A model generated the notes under the pieces. It was not told the DNA's origin. It made no database searches and worked only from the letters and a program-made list of their open reading frames with translations. From assembly GCA_943737045.1 (NCBI GenBank), contig CALSFV010000278.1:62001-126000 (forward strand): a stretch of DNA of 64,000 bases, read 5' to 3'. The position numbers and the translations under genes are program-made. Of the stretch, positions 48,037 to 58,852 are shown one piece after another. Positions within the stretch are counted from its first letter, which is position 1; every line of letters starts with the position of its first letter. Origin of the DNA: Parapristionchus giblindavisi. Taxonomy: Eukaryota; Nematoda; Chromadorea; Rhabditida; Diplogasteridae.

Positions 48037-48647
48037 ATGCATGCTACGGTAGTTGAACGGTACTACGATCGATATGAACTTCCCTCTAATCCAGGAGTAT
48101 CGTATCTACACCATCCGAGTGGAGTTACCGTACTTGTTTCGTCTGAAGTATTGATTGATCTTTGATCTTTCAACTCTGATCAACCGATTGATTCATTGTA
48201 GAAATTCGATTGTGAAGTAGTCGAAGTGAATTTTGGAGGAACAAAGAAGTCAGGTGTTGATAGAACAGAACAGACAAGAAGTGAAGGAGGAAAGAAGGTA
48301 CTGTAGAGTACAGTAGTGTACGGTATGAAATATCGATTGATTAAGGGAGCACTTCGTCTACAAGCAGATACTCGATTGTGTGTATTGAAGTTGGCAGATG
48401 GAAGTGAAAGAGTGATTAGATCAGGATTGAGAGGATTTCTAGCTGAAGTCAATAATACATTAAGGTAGATCAATCATACCGTAATCTACGATTACAGTAA
48501 TCTAACTCTTCCAGAGAGAAACCAGATCTAGTTCGAACGGCCCCTGAGAATCAGGGATTCCTGGCCATCCTGACGTATGCGCCAGGGCAAAGAAAACCAC
48601 AAGAATTGACACACGTTGAACCATTGAGGAAATCATCCATATTTTAA
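48037..48647 (+). CDS. ABITRAM: ABITRAM (FAM206A/Simiate)-like protein
   Basis: The start ATG at 48037 gives MHATVVERYYDRYELPSNPG. Four exons join in phase; the next begin with KFDCEVVEVNF and GALRLQADTRLCVLKLADG, and the last with EKPDLVRTAPENQGFLAILT. Stop at 48647. Matches to the ABITRAM family are the N-terminal RYY..Y..P..LHHPSGV segment, the LCVLKLADGSERVIRSGLRG core (cf. [20 protein letters not shown]) and the NQGFLAIL end. Family members are small nuclear-speckle/actin-associated proteins shaped like a single lipoyl/biotinyl-like barrel. About 160 residues, a normal length. It lies between PEX19 and a transposon-rich gap. Confidence 0.8.
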
Positions 48648-48665
48648 TGTTATGACCCTTTATAT

Positions 48666-48845
48666 CAGGGCTGTCACCAAAAGTGAAATAATCAAAAAAA
48701 ATTTCGGTTATAAGAATTTTGATTCACAGATCCCAGAAAAATACCAGAAAAGCAGATGATACAGCCTTAAGTTATTTCTGCTTTTTTTGGTATTTTTGGT
48801 TTCGAAAAAATCCAAAATTTGGGAAAGCCAAAAGCGACAGCCCTG
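48666..48845. mobile_element. hAT-like MITE with CAGGGCTGTC ends
   Basis: 10-bp perfect terminal inverted repeats CAGGGCTGTC and GACAGCCCTG enclose 180 bp of AT-rich DNA. CAGGG-type ends are typical of hAT elements. The flanking 8-mers CTTTATAT and CTATACTT match only partly, so the target duplication is decayed or uncertain. Confidence 0.75.
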
Positions 48846-49007
48846 CTATACTTTGTTACTATTTGTTGTTGTTAGTATGATTAATGAATAATAAGTGTCT
48901 CGTATTGAATGTATTGATGTGAAAGATCAAAGATCAACTAATTTGAATGAAGACGATGGCATATATATTTGTAATAGTATATCGAACCACAAACAGTATA
49001 CAGGCCT

Positions 49008-49258
49008 GCAGAATTTCCTTTCTTGAATGTGAATCCGGAGTCCCCGTAAATTATTACGTAGCGAGTAAAGAATATCAGGGGTATGCTGGGTTTACTTCAT
49101 CTTTGTCCTATTTAATCACCTTTTTTTTAAAAATTAAGTAGTCAAGGTGGAGTAAACCAATACGCGTGATTTTCACGCCTGCACTCTTTGCTCATTACGC
49201 AATAATTCGAGGGATTTGCGGGGAATCCCCTGGTTTACATTCATGAGAGGAGATTCAT
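49008..49258. mobile_element. decayed fold-back MITE between ABITRAM and UNC-50
   Basis: CTTGAATGTGAATCC..GTCCCCG at the left matches the complement of the right end, CATGAATGTAAACC..ATTCCCCG. Further in, AATTATTACGTAGCGAGTAAAGA matches in pieces AATTATTGCGTAATGAGCAAAGA on the complement. No coding is seen. Confidence 0.7.
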
Positions 49259-49731
49259 GTACATACAAATATTGAATAAATTAAGAATGACTCAAAATGT
49301 TATTAACGACGATGACCTACTATGTATATCTATTCATCTTAAGGTATTCGTACAAAATGGTACAATATTTATATATCTAATGAATAGAAAGGTCTAATAG
49401 ATTCTTTCTATGTATTAACAGTATTGGTACATCTCAAAACGAGAGCCTGGCTCTATCAATAGATAATACGGTAACAACACGAATGATTATTGATTGATTA
49501 GCACGATAATAAATGGGATAAGGGAAATGAAGGGAATAGGAGCAAGAAAGAATGTTAATGACTCGTATTTGATTATCAAGTGTGCATTTACAATGTGAAT
49601 GAGATACACTCCACCGGTTATTGATTGATTCAGAATTGATCTACCTCTTCTATTTGGGGATACTGTACAATGACTTGAGTACGGTACTGAGAGAAGAATG
49701 GGAGAACGTGAATACATTCTATTGTACTCAT

Positions 49732-50954
49732 TTACATGCCAGAATGATTCTCTGCCCTCACATGATAGATATAAAAGGCAGTTCTTGATATGTTCCAACA
49801 CAATGTCACACATGCAACGTAGAGTACGAAGCAGAATGTGATTGGATATAAGAAGTAATGAGTACGGTACAGATACGGTAGAGCTGAAATACGGGATATC
49901 GATTAATTGCAGGATTCATTTGACCGCTTACCAGTGTATCCAAGGAATGTAATGTAAATGTAGTATACGAGAGCAGCAAACCACAGTGAATTACCGATGA
50001 ATGCGGCTATCCATCCATCGTAATCAATTATAACTAAATCAATAAATAGTTCTCTACCGTAATCAATAAATGAATAAATTGATAATTACCATTATAAAAG
50101 ATAGGAAGGATAACATGGAGAATGACGAGCATGGGAAAGAAAGCATTCAGATGAACATCAAAACAATATCCCCATTCTACATCTTGATCTTTGGTCTTTC
50201 GAAGAAATCGATTCGAGATCAACCTACAATATATATATATGATATATGAACACATAAGGAGAAGGTAGGAATAGATAGAAGGATTGAGTAGATGGGGGCA
50301 GAATGACATGTGTGATAGAATCTCTAATCCATAGGGAAAGCTAGATAGGAGGAAGTATTAAACTAAACTGACCATAATGCAGTGGCGACTACACACCCAA
50401 CTCCAATACAATCGATGAATACGACCCATGCAAAGAATCGAAAGAATCCTCCAACTGAGAGACCAAGAGCAAGAGCGAATAGAAGTGATGAGAAGAGTAA
50501 TGATAATGAGAGAAGAAGAAGGAAGGCTGGATCATCACGGGCAAATTGATCCTTTGTTCCTTAAAACAGTATTCATAGCACAGTTACAGTAATATTATAA
50601 AAATTAAAATCAATGTTATAGAATAGAAAGGAGATTTAAATAGGATATTATGAAATATATGATAAGGTAGAGGAAGTGACTCACTTTTTCTATACAAGAA
50701 GTTTCGGTAGACCTTTTGTGGATTTATCAGAAGATAGAGCATTTGCCAGAGAGCAAATTCAAAATCCATGTGTTTGAACTGAAAGAAGTCATGTTAATGA
50801 TAATGAGTAAACAAATCAATTTAAGAATATAAAGAAAAAATAATAAAGAGAATCATAATGTAAGCTACAGTATAGATATTTCAATAACCATTAAAGTATT
50901 AGATACCTGAACAATTCTCCTAAAGAATCGTGATACTTTAGCCCCAGCTGTCAT
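49732..50954 (-). CDS. UNC50: UNC-50/GMH1 Golgi membrane protein
   Basis: From the ATG at 50954: MTAGAKVSRFFRRIVQ, HMDFEFALWQMLYLLINPQK, VYRNFLYRK, TKDQFARDDPAFLLLLSLSL, WVVFIDCIGVG, DVEWGYCFDVHLNAFFPML, WFAALVYYIYITFLGYTALP and CFVLYVACVTLCWNIS, with stop at 49732 in the exon 49883-49732. The order and spacing match UNC-50 proteins with about five membrane spans. In nematodes UNC-50 is needed for nicotinic receptor trafficking; in yeast and mammals it acts at the Golgi. An in-phase upstream exon ending MQNAYART|G (51266-51300) can splice to the acceptor before AVKMTAGAK, which would extend the N-terminus. Confidence 0.93.
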
Positions 50955-51028
50955 CTTAACTGCTGTGAAACAACCAACGTCCGCTCTAGAATGAACAAGT
51001 GTGAAGTACACTTCAAAAGGGGGCGGGA

Positions 51029-51370
51029 CTATGGAAGGAATATCAGAGATGAGACATACGCGCTATATGTTGAATATCCACCAGGAGTTGTATATCCACT
51101 TGTTGGGTATCGATTCTGTCTCATAGGAGTGTATGATCCTCCTGCACTGTGGTTGTTTTCTCCTGGTCCTGAAACGAGGAAGAAATAACTATGCAAAGCA
51201 TACTGTACTACTGTAAATGAAAATCGATATTTTCGATTGATAATATGGTTCGAAAAAATTCTCACCAGTTCTAGCATAAGCGTTCTGCATCACAGTCTTG
51301 CATGCGACGTTTATGTGTCCGATCAGTAGACTGAATGTGATAAACAGTATACATTCATGTTCTTAGATTC
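51029..51370 (-). CDS. coding-like exons upstream of UNC-50 (fragment, role unclear)
   Basis: Reading down the minus strand there is an open segment ILFITFSLLIGHINVACKT then MQNAYARTG, with a clean donor ACTG|GTGAGA. A second segment after TTTCAG reads PGENNHSAGGSYTPMRQNRY and YTTPGGYSTYSA. The first looks like a membrane helix, the second like a low-complexity cytosolic tail. They may be alternative 5' exons of UNC-50, or the 3' exons of a separate small membrane protein whose upstream part I cannot find. Frame joining to UNC-50 works only if the second segment is skipped. Confidence 0.35.
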
Positions 51371-51587
51371 GGGGGTAAAAGATATGAGGTAACTGTTAAC
51401 CAACAGATAGTCACAAAACGATATCAGATCATATTGAAAATAAATTTATCTTATTATGAACCCAATTATTATTAACAGAGTGCAATAAATATTAATCAGT
51501 AACGATATCACATTTGGTAGATGAGAAATGACGATGGCCCATGCGCATAAATAACAAGCAGAACGACGTATCCGTCTTGATTACATC

Positions 51588-51707
51588 TTAGTGGTTCTTG
51601 GATTGGCTCGGTTGGTTGACGGTGATGTAGTGGAATAGAACAACGAGCATGAAAACGCTGATGCCGATCATGTTGGCAGCAATACCGAGTTGGACGTCAC
51701 TGATCAT
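51588..51707 (-). CDS. OST4: OST4, mini-subunit of oligosaccharyltransferase
   Basis: A single 39-residue open frame: MISDVQLGIAANMIGISVFM then LVVLFHYITVNQPSQSKNH, stop at 51588. The pattern MI(S/T)DVQL.I.AN..G...F.LVVL.HY..VN is the whole OST4 family signature. It is a one-span ER membrane protein that stabilises the STT3-containing complex for N-glycosylation. Despite its size, the match covers the full length. A donor-like site lies upstream (GGATTCACCTAC on the plus strand), so a 5' UTR intron is likely. It is transcribed away from SCOC, so the two share a short 5' interval. Confidence 0.92.
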   Translation of the reverse strand: MISDVQLGIAANMIGISVFMLVVLFHYITVNQPSQSKNH

Positions 51708-52048
51708 TGTGGATTCACCTACAATGAATGACACATTTGCACGAATGTATTGGTAAGAGCTATAGTGATAATAACAGAATCACAGAAAAAGAAAATTCAG
51801 TAAAATAAACATAGAAACACGTAAACAACAGGACATCTCAATGACTGCAACGTTGGCTATGATTTGACTGCGTATATACATTCAATATTAATTTAACTGA
51901 GTATCACCCTATTTCTGTGTATTACATTGAGAGACGCAGAGAAAAAGAGTCAGAGAAGCAGATTCATTTTGCGATTTCATTTTCATTTTTTATTGTTTTT
52001 ACGTTTGATTCGATTTATATTTTCTTATGGTTGTGTTTCAGTAGTCGA

Positions 52049-52569
52049 ATGTCATCCGATAAAGATGTCATGAAGTCGTCTGTTTCAATAGATGAGGATA
52101 TTCCTCTTGCTGATGATGGTTAGTTAATTGTTTGGATACTCGTATTTATCTTCCATTTCAGGTGAAGATACTATAAAGGTTGTTGGGTCAACACCTAGAC
52201 CAGCTCAACCTCTACCTCGAGAAGAACCTCCAGAGGACTCCGAAGAGAAGGCGCGACTAATTGCCCATGTTCTGGAATTGCAGGACACTCTTGACGGTTT
52301 GTCGTTTATCCTTTCTCTGTACAGACGGATAGAAATATATTTACTTACTTTTTTGCAACTCTTTCTGTTAATCAAAATTGTTATTATTCTTGACTCTCCT
52401 TGAGTGATAAGATCTTAAAATATGATTCACAGATTTGAGTCAACGGGTTGAATGCGTGAAGGAAGAGAGTGTGAAGCTGCGAAGTGAGAATCAAGTTCTT
52501 GGACAGTATATCCAAAATCTCATGGCGTCTTCATCAGTCTTTCAATCATCAACACCAGCTCCGAAGTAA
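52049..52569 (+). CDS. SCOC: SCOC-like short coiled-coil protein
   Basis: Three exons: 52049-52118, 52162 to about 52297, and 52433-52569. The acidic N-terminus [20 protein letters not shown] leads to [20 protein letters not shown], then [20 protein letters not shown] and [16 protein letters not shown]. The central heptads match the SCOC coiled coil, a Golgi-associated effector of Arl GTPases that acts in autophagy with FEZ/UNC-76. A GTGTTTCAG lies 7 bases before the ATG, a possible 5' UTR or trans-splice acceptor. The length is normal for the family's core region. Confidence 0.92.
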
Positions 52570-53280
52570 TTTTTGATGAGTTGTATCCTTGCATTCCCAC
52601 AACTTCGTTAATTGTCTCATCTTATTTCTCTTAATGGGGGTGATCCACCGTGCACAGTGTGATTGCGTGTGAATGTGTGATCGTGTTTGATAATCGGAGT
52701 GTGTATCAGTGTTGTCATTATCATTTCAGAGGAGATATGTACGATTGGTGATGATACTTCATTACTACTACTACTCACTGCTATATGATCTCAGCGTGGA
52801 GTGATGCTATATTCTATATTATATATTCATCTTGGCAGATTCTACTACTGCTTCTTCTTATCCCACTTCTCAGTTGCAACCCATCACATTTGCCACTTTC
52901 AACAAATCATCTAGTCTTTCTTTACTTTTAAAAATATTATTTTGCTTTACACCCAGAGAGTAACTAAGAGATTTTATATGTTGTAAATGTGTCGTGATTC
53001 TTATCCATAATTGGATCATTTCAATTGTCATTTTGGTACTCTATCTGCTATGCTTATTCACTTTAATCGTGTCTCGCACTTCATTTCATTTCAAATTGCC
53101 ACAATTACTCAATTCCCATACATGCTATCGCCTGTCTCACAACGATTACTTGTTCCATGCGCATGAATAAATACTTTTCATAATATTTAAATTCTTGATG
53201 TTTCTGAGTGATTCAAGTTCACAATCAAAGTACCTCTAATAGTATCTATTAGATATGATGTGAATGAAGAGAGTGTTAAG
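52570..53280. other. SCOC to TAF12 interval
   Basis: AT-rich, with the SCOC 3' UTR on the left. No convincing coding exon or repeat is seen. Confidence 0.5.
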
Positions 53281-56145
53281 ATGAATAATCAACCACCACC
53301 GGGTGGTCCTCCATTCGGTCAACCAATGCCTACCTCATCTCAACCATATCAACAACAACAATATCCACAACATGTGAGTTATATTACATCTCACGAAGAT
53401 TTCGGCCCCGTTAAAAAAGAAACTGTAAAAATTGATGAAATTTGAGAGTCAATCTATGTGGGAAACTAGTGGTGTATATGTATTGGATGATTGTAACGTA
53501 ATCGGAACAAAGTAATTGGTTTCAGCCTTCCCATTCTGGTCTTCCTCCTCAACAACAATTCCAATCTGTTCAAGTAAAGATGGAATATCCTCAACAACCT
53601 CCACCTATGAAGATGGAATACAATGGACCGCCTATAAAGATGGAATATCCACAAGGAACATCTGTTAAAATGGAGGTTTGTCATCGTTCTTATCACTTAT
53701 CTTTTAATTCGACTATAAACTACTCGTGCTAATCTTTGGCATTCTAAAGGTACTTTTTGTCATTGATTGACCTATTGGGAGCGTAATATGAGTAGATACA
53801 ATACATTTATCTTATCAGCACTAAGTGCAGAAGAATAAGTCAGGGGCAGGGGGAATTTTCTTGCAAGTTTTTATTCGTCCGTCTCTGAGAGATGTTATTC
53901 TCCATTCAAGAAAACGATCGAACTGAAACTTGTTGATTGAAGTTGTAAACCCACGAAAACGTTCCGCTATCGTCCATTAGTCCTGCTTGACAGTTGGAAG
54001 TACACCTCCAGGCATTCCAAAGCCTTCTAGGAGGGGATTCGTCTGTTGATCCTTTTCTGTTGATGGAGTAGGCGAGAGAGGGACGGAGAGCTTAACTTTA
54101 CCGACCGCACCGCAGACAGAAAGGCAGAATGAATTCTATGAGTAGATGCATTCTGTTGTTGATGCTATTAATTGAAAAAAGTAAATACCTTTGATAAAAA
54201 TGGAATATGAAGAGCAGCTTTTCTCTGGATAATAGATATGCTTACTATTGAATATCACACATTTTCGGTCCCCTCGCAGTCTATTTTTATATAGTGGGTC
54301 AATTGTCAAATAGAGTGGGTAGATGCACAAAATTCGTTATTTTTGCTTAAAAATCGTCATTTTTAGCTTTCTTTTTTTATCAAGTGGCCTAAAATAGGCT
54401 TTATATAGTGGGTCAATCCTCGCACTGCGAGGGTATGGCAATGTATGATTGAATATGTTGAAATCGATGTTATTATGGTCCTTCCCGTATCATTCCATCT
54501 CATATTAATATAGTGAGATTAGCCACTTTTGTATTGATCGTATACTATTGATGTTGTATACCTTATAATCTTTGTTACATTTTAGATGCCAGACGGGGGA
54601 GGTTATGGTGGTACTCCTCAATCAAGTGGTGGAAGTGGAGGAGGAGGAGGTCCTATGAGACAACCACCTCCTGGTATGCAACATAATCCTATGCAAGGTA
54701 TACTCTTTTTATGATTATTAGTATGAAATATAGAATAACTTTGTTGTGTTGATTAAGAACCATTCGGAAAATTCATATTCAATTTTTTTTACAAGAAAGA
54801 CTGTTTGATATGCTAATTCGAATGTTAAAGTGGTAGTTATAGGCTGTTAATCTATCTTGTTATCTTGTTGATATTTATATGAGGTATAAAAGTGTAATGT
54901 GGTATTCAATATTCGTGAAAAGGAACGAAACGAATCGAAAAAAAAAAGAGAAAATATATGGTGTTTAGGTCGTCCCTATCCTCCTCAAATGCAGCAGAGA
55001 CCACCACCAGGCCAATTCATGCAACAACCATCACATATGGTATGCTTATTTGAATTGAATTTGATTAATGCATAATTGTCGCTTTATGTGTATAATACTA
55101 TTATGATTCTATGTTTCAGCAACAACAGAATCGTCTAGTTCATCCTCCTCAATCATCCATTCAAGGTGGTGGTCCTCCTCCATCTCATTCAATGATTCCT
55201 CCTCAATCTCATCCATCTATACCCCCATCTCAATCATCATCTATGCCTTCTATTCCTCCTCCTTCATCATCATCATCATCTTCTCAACTTCAACATCCTC
55301 CTCCATCTCAACCATCTACGTCTATTCCTTCATCATCTCAACCATCTACTCATCCTATTGGAGTAAATCAACCTGTTCAAGTTGTTCAAGTGGTACGTTG
55401 ATCTATCTATAGTTAGATGATTTATTCTATAAATTGTAAATTATAGAACAATCAGGGACCAGTAGAAGGAGTATTGATTGAGAAGAGTAAATTGGATGAT
55501 TTGGCACGTGAAGTTGAACCATCGATTGTATTGGAAGAACCAGTCAAAGATGCATTATTAGAATATACTGAAGAGTTTGTCGACGATGTAAGTGCTTTTA
55601 GATTAGATTATAGTATATTTATTTGATTGAATTATTTATTTATTCTACCGTATTAAATTACCATATTCCATTGAGTTAATCGATCGTGTCTGTCGTTTGG
55701 CAACTCATCGTGGTAATCAACGATTAGAAGCTAGAGATGTTGAATTGGTTCTCGATCTCGTATTCCAGGTTATTTTCATTTTCATATAATCAATATATAA
55801 TATAATATGGTAATCAATATTTCGAATTATTTCCTGGTGTGATGTCATAGTGAGACTGACTAATCTGTGTGTTGTTATAGATGCCTCGTGTCCCTCGTAC
55901 GACTGCCTTCATGTCTAATCCAGTAAGCGTTTTCTGTCTCTTTTATAACAATAACGCTCACGAGTATTATGGGCTCACCAATGAATAATGACCATAGACT
56001 ACTTCAAGTATATTATGAGTCATTTATTGATTATATTATGATTATATTATAGACTGCCCCTTCAACATCTAATGAGAAGAATCCAGGAATAGTTGCACAT
56101 CAACAGAGACAAGCTCTTATTAAGAAAACTCTAAAGAAAGTTTAA
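53281..56145 (+). CDS. TAF12: TAF12, TFIID/SAGA histone-fold subunit
   Basis: The start was chosen at 53281 (MNNQPPPGGPPFGQPMP), since the frame upstream has only a GTG. Several exons encode a Pro/Gln/Ser-rich N-terminal half with repeated KMEYP-type motifs. The C-terminal histone fold reads VLIEKSKLDDLAREVEPSIV, PVKDALLEYTEEFVDD, LIDRVCRLATHRGNQRLEAR and DVELVLDLVFQMPRVPRT, and the end is KKTLKKV. It matches TAF12, which pairs with TAF4 in TFIID. In nematodes the long disordered N-terminus is variable. One intron contains a hAT-like MITE shared with the actin gene. Confidence 0.9.
54256..54447 (+). mobile_element. hAT-like MITE in a TAF12 intron
   Basis: It is flanked by ATTGAATAT on both sides (54247-54255 and 54448-54456). 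The ends CACACATTTTCGG and GGCAATGTATG surround a core with CTATTTTTATATAGTGGGTC and CACTGCGAGGG. It is the inverted homologue of the actin intron element. Confidence 0.9.
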
Positions 56146-56392
56146 TCAATATCATATTGTTAAGATGATTTATCTGTTATATTTAATAAGTACAGTAATC
56201 ATATCTCATATCTTTTACCCTACGGGTTGCCTTACATTGTCTATCTATTTTTGTATGAAATGAATGAATGTTTTTACTTATTCCACTTTGTTCTATGTTT
56301 TCGACAATGGGAGATAGAAAGGGGAGGGAATAGAAGGGGGATTACTATAGTGGAGAAGAGTGGATTCTCTCCATGGTGAAGTTTGACCATCA

Positions 56393-57336
56393 ATGAAACT
56401 TCTTATTATACTCTTCATTATCTTTCAAATGTAAGTATTTATCAATCAATAATCCATCAATGTCAGTCGATTACAGTAGTCGTCCATGGTCCTTCGTCGG
56501 ACAAACTCTCATCTCATATGTTGACAATTTAGATAGAAATTCACCATTTATTGTCCCAATCAATTTCCCAATTAATTTCACCTTTAATCTGTTACAGGTA
56601 TTTCAATAAATCAAAATCAATAAATCGATATTATGATATGATTTATTGATTGATTATAGATTCCTATTCTTGAATTGTATGAAGCTAAAGTAATATCAGC
56701 TCAACTTAATTCACCATCGGATGGATTCAATTTGTCATTTGACAATGATACATTATCAATTATGGTATACGGTAGTCTCATGATAATAATCAATATCTTT
56801 CTGTAGATTGCTCATTCTGAATTGGTGATCGATGGATCTCTTCGATACATGTTACTAGGAGCTAAACCAACTATTCCATTACAGTATGATAGATAGTATT
56901 GATTGATTTCACAATGAATCGTTTGAATTATAGTGTCCAATTAGAGGATTTGCATCTTCATCTCAAGATGCCTAATAGTACCCATTGTAGTGTTGAGATA
57001 CCGTACATATCGATATCGGTATTATCAATATCTATCAACGAATCAATCAATAATATTATTCAGATTGGATTCAAACTTCTAGGAGGCGTTATAAGCAGAA
57101 TAGCGAAAGAACCGTTGCGTCATTTTCTAATCAATAATCTTTGTCCAGAGGTACAGTATATCAAATTCAACCGAATATAAATATCGATTTTTTAGATCTC
57201 AACTGCCCTTTCCTTTCCTGTTGATCTAATATTTGCTCAATTCGAACAATCACTTAATGGAAGAAGTGCTACGAGTTTGAAAGAATTGAAACTTCTCATC
57301 GAAGAATTGGATGAAAAGACTCAATTGTATAAATAA
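56393..57336 (+). CDS. secreted BPI/LBP-like (TULIP) lipid-binding protein, short
   Basis: Exon 1 encodes a signal peptide, MKLLIILFIIFQ, ending at a GTAAGT donor. Later exons read SRPWSFVGQTLISYVDNLD, IPILELYEAKVISAQLNSPS, HSELVIDGSLRYMLL, LEDLHLHLKMPNSTHC and IGFKLLGGVISRIAKEPLRH, ending KTQLYK. Alternating amphipathic strands around a central helix and the pattern of short hydrophobic strands suggest one BPI-type barrel. That is a fold guess from pattern, not a strong motif match. About 245 residues corresponds to a single N- or C-terminal half of BPI/LBP. It lies tail-to-tail with MsrB, with 137 bp between the stops. Confidence 0.5.
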
Positions 57337-57472
57337 GTTTTATTCGTGCAAACCTCGTAGTATATACAATGTAAAACGTCATCAAGTGGTTTGTTGATAT
57401 ATGTATAAGTATATTGATTGATTGGAATGATAGGGTATAAATGAGTCAGTACTACAGTATACTCACATCTTC

Positions 57473-58542
57473 TCGAATACCATGCACACACTATTGATAC
57501 AGTATCTTTCTCCTCCTTTGTCTGCAGGTCCATCGTCGAAAACGTGACCGAGATGAGCATTGCACTAAATGAAAGGAAAATATAATTAGATAAAAGATTC
57601 CATTCATTGAATGAGTATAATTGAGTTGATGAATGAATGAATAAGGAAGAATAACTGACACTCTTGCATCGAACTTCAGTTCGAGTCATTCCATGAGACA
57701 TATCAACTATTCGAATGATATTCATATCCTTATCAACTGATTCACTGAAAGCGGGCCATCCACATCCTGCCCAGTACTTTGAATCTGAACTGAAATGAGA
57801 AATAATCAGGCATGGACACCACTCAAGAAATGGAATGATCAGGCATGGACACCAATCAAGAAATGGCTTGTTTCTGATAGAAAACAGGTAAAATATTGAA
57901 TAAGATATAAGTTACGGGAATATATTCTCACTTGAATAGTTCAACTCCGCAGCACACACAACGATAACGTCCTTTTTCGAAGAACTTATCGAATTCACCA
58001 GTAAATGGAGCCTCGGTATCGGCCTTACGAGTTACCTAAATATGACTCATATACTAATCAATTCAAGTGGAAAGAGAATAACACATTTATTGCCTGAGTC
58101 AGTCTGAAAGACAAATTCCGTGAGGAGAAAATATGCATGGATGGAGAAACAGGAAAATAACAACTTACAGAATAGGTTTTTGGATCGAGAACCTTCTTCC
58201 AATCTTCATCTTTTACTTCTTTTGGATTAGAAGCTCCATCGATCTTCTTGATGGCGATGTCATCTACTCCTGAAGAAATTGATGTTATGAAGAAATAAAA
58301 ATAAATCTCGATAGTGAACCGTAAACGAGCACACCTGGTTTGTCAGACATTGCACCGAAAAAGCGAGAGGAGAACCTGCAAATGTACCTTTAATAGAGAA
58401 TGATACCACTCAACATTGATACAATGCTCTCAATCGTCTACGGTAAAGTCTCTTACACCACGATATAAGAATACCTGTACGGTAAAGCTGATCTCATGGA
58501 TTGAACAAAGTTATCACAAGCAACTTTAGTGAAATGGATCAT
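57473..58542 (-). CDS. methionine-R-sulfoxide reductase B (MsrB)
   Basis: The C-terminal exons read [69 protein letters not shown] and [16 protein letters not shown]. Both zinc-binding CxxC pairs are present. The catalytic Cys is in RYCINS, so it is the Cys form and not the selenoprotein form. It reduces methionine-R-sulfoxide with thioredoxin. Starting at 58542, the N-terminus [29 protein letters not shown] looks like a mitochondrial presequence. An internal ATG at 58350 ([14 protein letters not shown]) would give a cytosolic form. Confidence 0.93.
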
Positions 58543-58852
58543 ATCTACAAGATATGTACATACAATGAGCGCAAACTAGAAAAATGAGACAAAACAAATT
58601 TTTAAATCCGGAAACGAGTTTCTTGGAATATAGTGTAAATAGAAAATACCGTACCAAGTGTCTGTGCTTCACTAATAGGAAAGAGCGAAATAATTGTGTG
58701 GAAGAGCTGTTTGCATTTCAGATTTTATTTAAATCGTTATATCATTCATTATATTAATTGTTATGGTATAGTTTACATATATCTTTCTATCATTCACTTC
58801 AATTCAGGTATTGTTTGAATCTGAGGCGTGTCCGATTAGCAGTCAAGGAGCA

